Positions 15,932 through 24,081 of a DNA stretch of 64,000 bases are shown here, in pieces (within the stretch, counting starts at the first letter, position 1; each line of letters opens with the position of its first letter). The notes under the pieces were generated by a model. It was given only the letters and a program-made list of their open reading frames with translations. It was not told the origin of the DNA and ran no database searches. Made by a program: the position numbers and the translations under genes. Source of the stretch: Fidelibacterota bacterium (GTDB lineage: Bacteria > Pseudomonadota > Alphaproteobacteria > Rhodospirillales > Rhodospirillaceae). The stretch spans positions 1 to 64,000 of the forward strand of contig CANJPQ010000022.1 of NCBI GenBank assembly GCA_947476275.1, read 5' to 3'.

Positions 15932-17485
15932 CTATCGCCCGCGGATGAAGTGGCGGATTTCGTCGGCCAGGCGCTCCCGCGAGGGCCCATGGGTGTAAAT
16001 CATGTGCCCGGCCTCGAAGAGTTCATGTCGGGTGCGCTCCGGCTTGATCCCGTTGTGCGCCAAGGTGATCTCCGTGCCGTGGAACGGAGTCGCGAGATCG
16101 TAGATGCTGCTGGCGACGAACAGGCGGAAATCGCGGTTCTCGCGCATCGCCTGACCGAGTGCCGGTGCCACATTCAGGAAGCGACCCGGGCCCGGGCGCT
16201 CAAACCATTTCCACTTGTTGCCCGGCGCGTTCTCCAAGATGCGGTACGGCCGATCGATCCCGACATTCAGGACACGGCCGAGATAGTCGTTGATCGTCGC
16301 CACGAAGGCGCCGTCGACCGCGTAGAGTGAGGCGTCGCTGTCCGGTTGATCGCCGGCAACCTCACTGTCCTCGCCCAGTGATCGCCCGTCATACCGGCCG
16401 AGGCTCACCCGCCGGTCGCGCAGCAATTCCTTCATGAAACGCCCGGGGCTCACCCGTAGGTTCGCTTGCTCGACGTAGGCTTCGGACAGACCTGTGTAGT
16501 GGGCGAGGCGCTTGATGATCGCGTCGCGCACCGCAAGGGGGAGTGTCGATCCCTTCAACAAGGCCGTGGCATACGCGCCGCTTGCGAATGCCCTGACTTC
16601 GGCGAGGAACGCGCTCAGATCGGCAGGCTTCGGGTCGAGCTTGCCATGGTATCGCGCCGTCGCCGCATAGCTTGGCAGGAAGGCGATATAGGGAAGATCG
16701 TTGCCGTCGTTCTCGAACACCGTGTGGAAATCGAGGATGGAGGACACCAGGATCAAACCGCGAAATGTCACCGCGTCGTAGCCGAACTGCATTTCCTGCA
16801 CCACCTGAGCGGCGCGCGTCGTGCCGTAGCTTTCGCCGGCGAGATATTTGGGCGCGTTCCAACGCCCGTTTTGCGTGATCCATACGCGGATGAACGACGC
16901 GATCGATTTCGCGTCGGACGAAACCCCCCAAAAGTCCTCATCCTTGCTCTCGCCAAGCGCATGAGAATATCCCGTGCCGACGGGATCGATAAATACCAAG
17001 TCGGTCGCATCCAGAATGCTGCTTGCGTTGTCGACCAGTTGATAGGGCGCGGCACCGGCGTTGCCGCCGTCCTCAGGTACAACCACACGCTTCGGGCCCA
17101 TCAAGCCCAGGTGAAGCCACAAGGATGACGAGCCCGGCCCGCCGTTGAATACAAACGTCACCGGCCGCTGGGCCCCGTCGCCCGCACCTTTCTTGATGTA
17201 TGCCGTCGAGAAGATGCTCGCCGTCGGCTCGCCTTTCTCGTTCTTCAGGAATGTCTCGCCGGCGACGACGCTGTAAGAGATCCGCTCGCCGCGGAAGGTG
17301 CCGGAAAACTCCCGGGTCACGCTTTTGGGCGTGGCGGCTTTTGTGTCGGACTTGGCGTCCGGCTTCTTCGGTTCGGATTTGGAGTCCGGCTTCTTTTCGT
17401 CATCGGCATGTGCGCGATTGCCGAGCAGCGCGAAAGCCGCGACTCCTTGCAGCAACGCGCGACGGGCGTAGGACAGGCGGATCAT
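15932..17485 (-). CDS. Exported peptidase S10 (serine carboxypeptidase-like)
   Basis: A 517-residue protein with a Tat-like leader (YARRALLQGVAAFALLGNRA) and a lysine/aspartate/serine-rich linker (DDEKKPDSKSEPKKPDAKSD), then an S10 alpha/beta-hydrolase domain: NGGPGSSS (oxyanion region, about 114-121), nucleophile S219 in GESYGTTR, the Asp in SSIYDLATPF and the His in EAGHMIYTH. The triad is complete, so carboxypeptidase or acyltransferase-like activity in the periplasm is expected. GAGGAG lies upstream of the chosen ATG. It is divergent from the beta-propeller gene. Confidence 0.88.
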   Translation of the reverse strand: MIRLSYARRALLQGVAAFALLGNRAHADDEKKPDSKSEPKKPDAKSDTKAATPKSVTREFSGTFRGERISYSVVAGETFLKNEKGEPTASIFSTAYIKKGAGDGAQRPVTFVFNGGPGSSSLWLHLGLMGPKRVVVPEDGGNAGAAPYQLVDNASSILDATDLVFIDPVGTGYSHALGESKDEDFWGVSSDAKSIASFIRVWITQNGRWNAPKYLAGESYGTTRAAQVVQEMQFGYDAVTFRGLILVSSILDFHTVFENDGNDLPYIAFLPSYAATARYHGKLDPKPADLSAFLAEVRAFASGAYATALLKGSTLPLAVRDAIIKRLAHYTGLSEAYVEQANLRVSPGRFMKELLRDRRVSLGRYDGRSLGEDSEVAGDQPDSDASLYAVDGAFVATINDYLGRVLNVGIDRPYRILENAPGNKWKWFERPGPGRFLNVAPALGQAMRENRDFRLFVASSIYDLATPFHGTEITLAHNGIKPERTRHELFEAGHMIYTHGPSRERLADEIRHFIRGR

Positions 17486-17641
17486 TGGGTCGAACTCCTC
17501 GGGAAGATGCATACGAGAAGATGCGCATGGACCTTACGCGGGGCATTCTTTTATGTCCATGTCGCGGCCGTACGTCGGTTGTTTGCCCGCGCGGACACGG
17601 CTAAAACGATGCGGTCGAACGTGCGGGAGAAGGGCGTAGCC

Positions 17642-19309
17642 ATGCGGGCGAAGGTCTTGGGCGTAATCTGTCTGGCGGTGCTCTCCGCGCCGCTCGCCTG
17701 GGCAGCTGCGAAGAGCTCCGCCAAGCCGCCCGCAGCGCCGGCAGCGATGCCTTACGCCAACTATAAAGTTGACGTGATCGTGAAGCCGTCGGCGATGCAC
17801 GGGCTCCATGGCATGGCGTTTGGGCCGGACGGCGGCCTCTATGTCGCCAGCATCATGGGCTACAGCATCTATCGCGTGGACGTGAAGACCGGTGCGGTGA
17901 TGACGCACCTCGGTCCGCCGCGCGCCACCGCGGACGATCTCGCGTTCGGACCGAATGGCATCCTGGCGTGGACCGGCGCCGGCCAGGCGGCGATCCTTGT
18001 ACGCGGCAAGGACGGTAAGATCCGTACGGTTGCCGACAACGTGCCGGGCGTGAACGCGATCAACTTCACCAAAAATGGGCGGCTGTTCTTCACGCGCATC
18101 TTTGGCGGTGACGGTCTCTACGAGGCCGATCCCAATGGCGAAAAGCCTGTGCGTGCCGTCGTGGAGAAAATCGGAGGATTGAACGCCTTCCAAATCGCGG
18201 ATGACAACACGCTTTATGGCCCGCTGTTCTTCCGCGGCAAGATCGTGAAGATCAACATCGAGACCGGCGAAATGTCCGATGTAACGACCGGGCTGGCGAC
18301 ACCCTCCGCCGTCAAGATCGAGGCCGATGGGCATCTCCTTGTGCTGGATTTCAACAAGGGCGACGTGATCCGCGTCGATCCGAAGACCGGCGACAAGACC
18401 ACGCTCGCCAATGTACCCGGCCCCGCCGACAACCTCGCCATCGCCAAGGACGGGACGATCTACGTGTCATCGACGGCGTTCAATGGGATCACCGCGATTG
18501 ATCCGAAGACCGGCGCCACGCGCCGCCTTGTCTGGGGCGGCCTGTCCGCGCCGGGCCTGATGACGATGGTGCCGGACGGCGACGGCGAACGCCTGATGGT
18601 CGCGGACTACTTCGCTCCGCGCACCGTTGATACGAACACCGGGGACGTCACGCTCATGAAGCGGGGGCCGGGTGTGCAGGGGGCTATGGGCATTGCGTCC
18701 GTCCGCGACACGTATGTCCTATCGACCACGCTGTCGGCCGGTGGTGTCGTCCAAGTGCTCGACAAGAAGGACGGCGCGGTCCTTGCCAACCTGACGAATT
18801 TCGGGGCGCCCTACGACATCAAGGCGCTGCCCGACGGTTTCGTCGTGGCCGACTACGCGGTGGGTCGCCTCACGAAGGTCGCGGATGACCAGGCGCGCAC
18901 CCGCACGACCTTTGCCTATAACTTCGATGGCCCCGTCGGTCTTGCCGATGCCGGCAATGGAATCTTCTATGTCTCGGAATACAACGGCGGCAAGATCTCG
19001 CGCGTCGATTCGCACAACAATGATCGCTCCGTGCTGATCGATGGTCTAGATCGTCCGGAAGGGATCGCGCTCGCGCCCGATGGACGACTGATTGTTGCGG
19101 AAGTCGGGGAGAAGCGGATCATCGCGGTTGATACATCCACCGGACGTGGTGAAATCCTTGCGGACAAACTTGCGATCGGACTCGATGTCGGTCCGCAAGT
19201 CGCAGCCCCCTTTCTGCCGACCGGAGTCGCGATCGACCGCACCGGCGCGATCTATGTTTCCGGGGATATCGACAATGCGCTCTATCGCCTGACGCCGCCG
19301 GCGAAGTGA
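17642..19309 (+). CDS. Secreted NHL/SMP-30-like beta-propeller protein
   Basis: A 555-residue protein with a signal peptide (VLGVICLAVLSAPLAWAAAK) and at least eight beta-propeller blades of the pattern GLHGMAFGPDGGLYVASIMG, LAIAKDGTIYVSS, GIALAPDGRLIVAE and GVAIDRTGAIYVSGD. Such propellers occur in NHL-repeat proteins, SMP-30/gluconolactonases and virginiamycin-B-lyase-like proteins. No metal-ligand set is clear enough to assign catalysis. Its stop codon overlaps the start of the first GT61 gene (TGATG), so it is translationally coupled to two GT61 genes. Function unknown; a binding or scaffold role in the envelope is plausible. Confidence 0.75.
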   Translation: MRAKVLGVICLAVLSAPLAWAAAKSSAKPPAAPAAMPYANYKVDVIVKPSAMHGLHGMAFGPDGGLYVASIMGYSIYRVDVKTGAVMTHLGPPRATADDLAFGPNGILAWTGAGQAAILVRGKDGKIRTVADNVPGVNAINFTKNGRLFFTRIFGGDGLYEADPNGEKPVRAVVEKIGGLNAFQIADDNTLYGPLFFRGKIVKINIETGEMSDVTTGLATPSAVKIEADGHLLVLDFNKGDVIRVDPKTGDKTTLANVPGPADNLAIAKDGTIYVSSTAFNGITAIDPKTGATRRLVWGGLSAPGLMTMVPDGDGERLMVADYFAPRTVDTNTGDVTLMKRGPGVQGAMGIASVRDTYVLSTTLSAGGVVQVLDKKDGAVLANLTNFGAPYDIKALPDGFVVADYAVGRLTKVADDQARTRTTFAYNFDGPVGLADAGNGIFYVSEYNGGKISRVDSHNNDRSVLIDGLDRPEGIALAPDGRLIVAEVGEKRIIAVDTSTGRGEILADKLAIGLDVGPQVAAPFLPTGVAIDRTGAIYVSGDIDNALYRLTPPAK

Positions 19310-20451
19310 TGGCGCAAGCCGCGTTCAGCACCAAAATCCGAATTGTCGAAATTGGCGTCGTCGGGACGCGGGTCGCGCCGTCCGATCTCGGCAGGCCGGA
19401 CGGGCCGCCGATCCAATATGCCGTCCTGGATGATCTGCCCGCGCTTGAATTGCCCGCACCGCTCTATCTGAACCGTCCTGCCGCGGCGGAGAAATTTCCT
19501 GCCGGCCCCGTAAATCGCCATAGCCGCACCATGTGCAGCGTGCGCAACGGGTTCATGTTCAGTCCTTTCGGGCTGATCGTGCTGCCGGACGGCACCTTGG
19601 TGCGCGAATCTGCGCTCAACATCGACGCCGGCGCGCTGTCGTTCACCTACGGCCAGTTCAAGGGCCAATTCCCCGGCACGCATATCATGTGGGCCACCGC
19701 GCCTGGCGCAGTGCTGTCCCTCAACAGCTACTCCACAAATAATTACTTCCACTTCCTCATCGATTCTCTGGCACAGATGCACTGGCGCCAGCGTGTGCCG
19801 GCGGCCGCGGCTGCGCGCATGATCATCACCGGTTACGACGATGAGTCTGCAAAGGCCCTGCCGTTCATGGCGCAGAGCCTTGCGCGCGCCGCGATCGGCA
19901 ACCAGATGCTCATGCCCTTCGACGGCACGCTGATGTTTTGTCCGCACGTGCTGTTCCCGGCGCGCGACACCGGCGCTAATCCGGCGAAGGTTGCCGAGTT
20001 GCGGCGCCTCCTCGGCGTCTCCGGCCGCACGCGCGGTTCGGCAAAACTTTACATCACGCGGCCCGGCGCGCAGCGCCGGCGGCTGGTCAACGATGCGGAG
20101 ATTGCCCAACGTCTGGCGCGCCTTGGCTTCACGCCGGTCGATCCTGGCGCGCTCAGTTTCGATCAACAAGTTGAACTGTTCGCCGACGCTGCCGTGATTG
20201 TCGGTCCGCACGGTGCTGCGCTCACCAACGCCGCATTCATGTCGCCGGGCGGCGCGGTGGTGGAACTCACCCACGAGGCCCGCGTGGTCTGGACCTTTCA
20301 CGAGGTCGCCGGCGCTGCGGGCCTGTCCTATGCCTGCGTCATCGGCGACCGCACCGATCCGGCCGCGAATGCCTTGTTCGCGGATTTCGTCGTCAACGCG
20401 GACGAAGTCGAGGCGGCGACCCGCGCTGCGCTCCAGGCGGTTGGCCTATGA
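19309..20451 (+). CDS. GT61 family glycosyltransferase (DUF563), copy 1
   Basis: A 380-residue protein with the GT61 hallmarks: a conserved LNSYSTNNYFHFLIDSLAQM block (about 145), YITRPGAQRRRLVNDAEI, and near the C-terminus FADAAVIVGPHGAALTNAAF, the GPHGA loop being the family signature. GT61 enzymes (plant xylosyltransferases, EOGT, bacterial DUF563) move pentose or GlcNAc onto glycans or proteins; the bacterial members are mostly uncharacterised. The start is the ATG overlapping the previous stop. A GTG three bases earlier is also in frame. No signal peptide is seen. Confidence 0.85.
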   Translation: MAQAAFSTKIRIVEIGVVGTRVAPSDLGRPDGPPIQYAVLDDLPALELPAPLYLNRPAAAEKFPAGPVNRHSRTMCSVRNGFMFSPFGLIVLPDGTLVRESALNIDAGALSFTYGQFKGQFPGTHIMWATAPGAVLSLNSYSTNNYFHFLIDSLAQMHWRQRVPAAAAARMIITGYDDESAKALPFMAQSLARAAIGNQMLMPFDGTLMFCPHVLFPARDTGANPAKVAELRRLLGVSGRTRGSAKLYITRPGAQRRRLVNDAEIAQRLARLGFTPVDPGALSFDQQVELFADAAVIVGPHGAALTNAAFMSPGGAVVELTHEARVVWTFHEVAGAAGLSYACVIGDRTDPAANALFADFVVNADEVEAATRAALQAVGL

Positions 20452-21593
20452 ACGAGCAACCGATCCCCGGCAAGACCTTGCGGATGGTCGATCTCGAAGC
20501 CGTCGGCGTCGAAGTGGAGCCGAGCGCCCTGGGACAACCGGGCGGGCCGTCGATCAGCTATGCCCGCATCGGCGGGTTCCCGCCGATGATCCTGCGCGCG
20601 CCGATCTTTCTGAACCAGCCCGGGTTTGCCGCCCTGTTTCCCGACGGCCCCGTGCGCCGTTACATCCCAACCATGTATGTCATGCAGGCGTGCTTCCTGG
20701 CCGGCCCATTCGGAATGGTCTGCACGCCGGACGGGACGCTCGTGCGCCAATCGATTCTCCGCCCGGAATCCTCGATCCTCCTCTACGCCCTCGAACACAT
20801 GAAGGAAGCCTTTCCCGGCCGCGAAGGCGTGTGGACTTGGGCGCAACACCCCGTAGTGTCGCTCAACGGCTTTGGCACGGACAACTACTTCCATTTCCTG
20901 ACCGACACTATTAGCCAGACATTTCTGGATGAGCACGTCCCGGCCGCAGCGGCCGCCAAGTTCGTGCTCAGCGGCTTCGCTCCGGAGCAGCAGGCGCGCT
21001 TTGCCTTCATGGGACAGGCCATCGCACGGGCCGGAATTCCCGCGTCACGCTTCCAGCCTTACGACGGAACGATGATGTTCTGTCAGCAGTTGCTCTTCCC
21101 GAAGCGCGAGAGCGGCATGACGCCGTGGCGCTACGCCCATTTGCGCAAGATGCTCGGCGTAGCGCCTCACCCCAATCCCACGCGGCGGCTCTATATCGCG
21201 CGTCCGGGCGGCTGGCGGCGGCGCATCCCGGAAGAGCCGCAGATTTGCGCGATGCTCGAAAGCTACGGCTTTGAGGCGATCAATCCCGGCGATCTGAGTT
21301 TCGAGGCCCAGATCGAGGCGTTCCGCAGCGCGCGCATCGTTGCCGGTCCGCACGGTGCGGCCATGACCAATGCCATGTTCATGAATCCCGGCGGTGCGAT
21401 GGTTGAACTGACCCACGAGAAGCGGGTCATGATCACCTTCCACGAGGTCGCTGGCGCGTCCAGATTACATTACGCCTGCGTCGTCGGCGATATGCTGGAG
21501 ACGCCGGATCAGCCGCCGCTGTTTTCGGATTTCAGCGTGAATGTGGATGTGGTCGAGGCGGCTGTGAAAGCCGCCATAGCCGCAACCAGCTAG
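20448..21593 (+). CDS. GT61 family glycosyltransferase (DUF563), copy 2
   Basis: A 381-residue paralogue of the preceding gene with the same layout: LNGFGTDNYFHFLTDTISQT, YIARPGGWRRRIPEEPQI, and FRSARIVAGPHGAAMTNAMF with the GPHGA loop, then VELTHEKRVMITFHEVAGAS. ATGA overlaps the end of copy 1, so both are made from one transcript and probably act in the same pathway or as a pair, perhaps adding successive residues. It faces the Rieske genes, whose last stop lies only 2 bases from its own. Confidence 0.85.
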   Translation: MNEQPIPGKTLRMVDLEAVGVEVEPSALGQPGGPSISYARIGGFPPMILRAPIFLNQPGFAALFPDGPVRRYIPTMYVMQACFLAGPFGMVCTPDGTLVRQSILRPESSILLYALEHMKEAFPGREGVWTWAQHPVVSLNGFGTDNYFHFLTDTISQTFLDEHVPAAAAAKFVLSGFAPEQQARFAFMGQAIARAGIPASRFQPYDGTMMFCQQLLFPKRESGMTPWRYAHLRKMLGVAPHPNPTRRLYIARPGGWRRRIPEEPQICAMLESYGFEAINPGDLSFEAQIEAFRSARIVAGPHGAAMTNAMFMNPGGAMVELTHEKRVMITFHEVAGASRLHYACVVGDMLETPDQPPLFSDFSVNVDVVEAAVKAAIAATS

Positions 21594-21594
21594 A

Positions 21595-22725
21595 TTACTC
21601 CGCCGCGGCCTTCTCGGCGGATGCCGCACCGACGAGCGGCACCGTCTCCACCGCCCAGCCCTTACTGTTGCGGCGCGCGGGCGAGGGGATCGCGAAGGCC
21701 TTCTTATCCTTCTGCGCATTCATGGCGTCCACGTCGATGCGCCAGCCGCGACGTTCCCATTCCTTCAGGTATTCCCGGTAGCGGCTGATCACTGCATCGG
21801 CCTTCACCAGCACTTCCTCGGTGGACGTTTCCGGCGAGAACGCCGGCACGATGCGTTCGACGACCGCTTTATCCTGCAGCATCACGTCGGTGTTGCGGGC
21901 GTTGAACGATTCATCGACATCGTCCCCGGTGCGGAAGTTGCGCGCCTGCAAGAAGAAGCGGTTGATGTGCTTCTCATCGATCGGGCAGCTGAAACCGTAC
22001 TGATGTGCCCAGGCGACCGGGCTGAAATGCAGCTTGGTCCAGGTCTGGCTCGGGCCGTGATTGCCCGCACCGGCTTCCATCTGGCCCGCGCCTTTGATCC
22101 CCTTCATCTTGGAATCCGGAAGATCGGGCGATGTGAAGACCGTCATCGTGCCCGTGCCCCAGGCCTCATCTACGACACGCAGGTCGGGCACGTTGTAGTC
22201 CTCACGGTCGCCGCCATAGCCCATCGAGGGATGCACGAACTCCGTATGCGCGGGATCGAGGGTGTTCTCGACCGCGCGCTGGAAGTTGGCTTCCCACTGG
22301 TAGTTCTGCAGTTGGGATTTCCAGCCGTCTTGTCCGTACTCCGGCGCGTCCTGGATCGGCGGGCGCTCGTTCTCCGGCAGGTCGCCGAGGAATGCAAATA
22401 CGATCCCGTACTTTTCCTGCACCGGATACGCGTCAACCTTGGCGCGGGACGGCAGCTTCGCGTCCCTACCCAGGGACGGGATCTTGGTGCAGACGCCATC
22501 GCTGCCGCGGAATTGCCAACCGTGATATGGGCACTCGATAGCGTCGCCTTTAATCTTGCCGTTGGACAGCGATGCCCCGCGGTGTACGCAGATATTGCTC
22601 ATCACCTGCGCCGCGCCCGTGCTGTCGCGGAAGGCGACGAAATCGCACCCCAGCATCTTCACGTACAGGGGCTTGTCGGTCAGTTCCGCGGCCAGGACGA
22701 CCGGGTACCAGAAATTGATGTACAT
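21595..22725 (-). CDS. Rieske non-heme iron oxygenase, alpha-subunit type (A)
   Basis: A 376-residue oxygenase. The Rieske [2Fe-2S] cluster is bound by C46, H48, C65 and H68 (CVHRG..CPYHGW). The mononuclear iron site is D157/H160/H165 in ENTLDPAHTEFVHPSMG. It begins MYINFWYPVV like monooxygenase-type members (VanA, DdmC, PAO groups) that hydroxylate or O/N-demethylate. The C-terminus (FAIPSPARRNSKGWAVETVP) is shared with its neighbour and is not a usual end of the family. No ferredoxin, reductase or beta-subunit gene is in the window. It lies 6 bases downstream of oxygenase B in one operon. Confidence 0.88.
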   Translation of the reverse strand: MYINFWYPVVLAAELTDKPLYVKMLGCDFVAFRDSTGAAQVMSNICVHRGASLSNGKIKGDAIECPYHGWQFRGSDGVCTKIPSLGRDAKLPSRAKVDAYPVQEKYGIVFAFLGDLPENERPPIQDAPEYGQDGWKSQLQNYQWEANFQRAVENTLDPAHTEFVHPSMGYGGDREDYNVPDLRVVDEAWGTGTMTVFTSPDLPDSKMKGIKGAGQMEAGAGNHGPSQTWTKLHFSPVAWAHQYGFSCPIDEKHINRFFLQARNFRTGDDVDESFNARNTDVMLQDKAVVERIVPAFSPETSTEEVLVKADAVISRYREYLKEWERRGWRIDVDAMNAQKDKKAFAIPSPARRNSKGWAVETVPLVGAASAEKAAAE

Positions 22726-22731
22726 GCAGGC

Positions 22732-23901
22732 CTACTCTGCGGCGGCTGCCACCGGGGCTGACGGGGTGGAGACAACGGTCGGGGCCGGATCGAGCACCCA
22801 GGCTTTGGTCTGGCGGCGGGCGGGAGACGGGATGGCATAGACCACATCGCCCCTCGCTTTGGCCGCATTGATGGCCTCGTGATCGATGCGCCAGCCGCGT
22901 GCCGTCCAGTCGTCCAGCTTATCGCGATACTTCAGCAGCACCTGGTCGTGCGGCATCATCAGTTCTTTGGTGCGTGTCGGCGGCGTGATGGTCGGCGCCA
23001 GCTTGTTCAGCACCACAATGTCCTGCTCTGCGATGACCATGTTGCGCGCCTTGATCTTGTCGTCGAGGAAGCGGTTCAACCAGTCATATCGCGTGATGCC
23101 GATGTTGCGCAGGTTCACCAGGAAGATACGCGTGCGGTTCTCCTCCTGCGGCGCTTCGAACATGTATTGATGCATGAACGATTTTTCGGAGAAGTGGATG
23201 AACGTCCACATATGGTTAGGGCCATAGGTGCCCGATCCTGCCTGCATCTTCCCGCCTTGCGGCCGGAAGCGCTTCATCAACCAGTTCTTCAGCGGCGGCG
23301 CGTTGAACGTATGCAGGAAGCCGTGGCCCCAAGGGTTGTCGAGGTGCGGCTCCAACTCGTTGACTTTGTACTCATCTTCGCGCTCGCCCTGAAATCCGTG
23401 CGTCGGATGAACGTACTCGTTGTGCGCCGGATCAAGCCCGTTCTCGATGGAGCGTTCGTAGTTGTAATTCACGTCATAGATTTGAATCGTCGCGCGCCAC
23501 CCCGGCGTACCGTACTCAGGGATTGGCATGATCGGGGGGCGCTGGTCTTCCGGCAGATCGCCGAGGAAGGCAAAGATCACGCCATACTTTTCCTGCGTGG
23601 GGTAGGCATCGACCCGCGCCCGGGCGGGAATCTTGGCTTTGATGCCGAGGGAAGGAATGCGTGTGCAGTCGCCTTCCGCCGTGAAGCGCCAGCCGTGATA
23701 GGGGCACTGTACTGTGCCGTCCTCTTTGCACTTACCGCCGGCAAGGGAGCCGCCACGGTGGACGCACGTATCCGACAGCACTGCCGGTTTCCCGTCCTTG
23801 CCGCGGAAGACAACAAAGTCGTGTTTCAGCACGCGCACGCGCTGCGGTGTCGCCGTCAGTTCAGCGACGGTGCACACGGGGTACCAGAAGTTCATATACA
23901 T
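22732..23901 (-). CDS. Rieske non-heme iron oxygenase, alpha-subunit type (B)
   Basis: A 389-residue paralogue of oxygenase A with Rieske ligands C46, H48, C66 and H69 and catalytic iron residues D157, H160 and H165 (ENGLDPAHNEYVHPTHG). It starts MYMNFWYPVC and ends with the same kind of tail (YAIPSPARRQTKAWVLDPAP) plus a low-complexity proline/alanine extension. All catalytic residues are intact. It is first in the operon, preceded by a 120-base AT-richer leader with an inverted repeat. Electron donors must be encoded elsewhere. Substrate unknown; an accessory flavoprotein/methyltransferase neighbourhood suggests a methylated or hydroxylated small molecule (inference). Confidence 0.88.
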   Translation of the reverse strand: MYMNFWYPVCTVAELTATPQRVRVLKHDFVVFRGKDGKPAVLSDTCVHRGGSLAGGKCKEDGTVQCPYHGWRFTAEGDCTRIPSLGIKAKIPARARVDAYPTQEKYGVIFAFLGDLPEDQRPPIMPIPEYGTPGWRATIQIYDVNYNYERSIENGLDPAHNEYVHPTHGFQGEREDEYKVNELEPHLDNPWGHGFLHTFNAPPLKNWLMKRFRPQGGKMQAGSGTYGPNHMWTFIHFSEKSFMHQYMFEAPQEENRTRIFLVNLRNIGITRYDWLNRFLDDKIKARNMVIAEQDIVVLNKLAPTITPPTRTKELMMPHDQVLLKYRDKLDDWTARGWRIDHEAINAAKARGDVVYAIPSPARRQTKAWVLDPAPTVVSTPSAPVAAAAE

Positions 23902-23925
23902 GGCGGATCTCCGTCGGACGGCTTT

Positions 23926-23941
23926 GTGTATTAAATTACAC
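23926..23941 (-). promoter_or_regulatory. Inverted repeat in the leader of the Rieske operon
   Basis: GTGTA-TTAAAT-TACAC lies 25 bases upstream of the start of oxygenase B in a markedly AT-rich patch. A dyad so close to the start codon could be an operator overlapping the -10 to +1 region of the operon promoter (AATTTAATAC on the minus strand is -10-like). The arms are only 5 bp. Confidence 0.35.
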
Positions 23942-24026
23942 GAATTACTCGTCCTATACGTCGCACAAATTGTCCTGGATCAATGGAAGGGTCCGACAGG
24001 TGGCCGAACTGCTCCTGAAAGACCAA

Positions 24027-24055
24027 GGGCGCCGTGCGAAATTCGCACGGCGCCC
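24027..24055 (-). terminator. Terminator of the methyltransferase gene upstream of the Rieske operon
   Basis: GGGCGCCGTGCGAA at 24027-24040 pairs with TTCGCACGGCGCCC at 24042-24055, a perfect long stem. Read on the minus strand it follows the methyltransferase stop by 27 bases and is trailed by TTGGTCTTTC. This separates the methyltransferase transcript from the Rieske operon. Confidence 0.85.
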
Positions 24056-24081
24056 AAATGCACTTCGCCGAAAGGCGCGAC

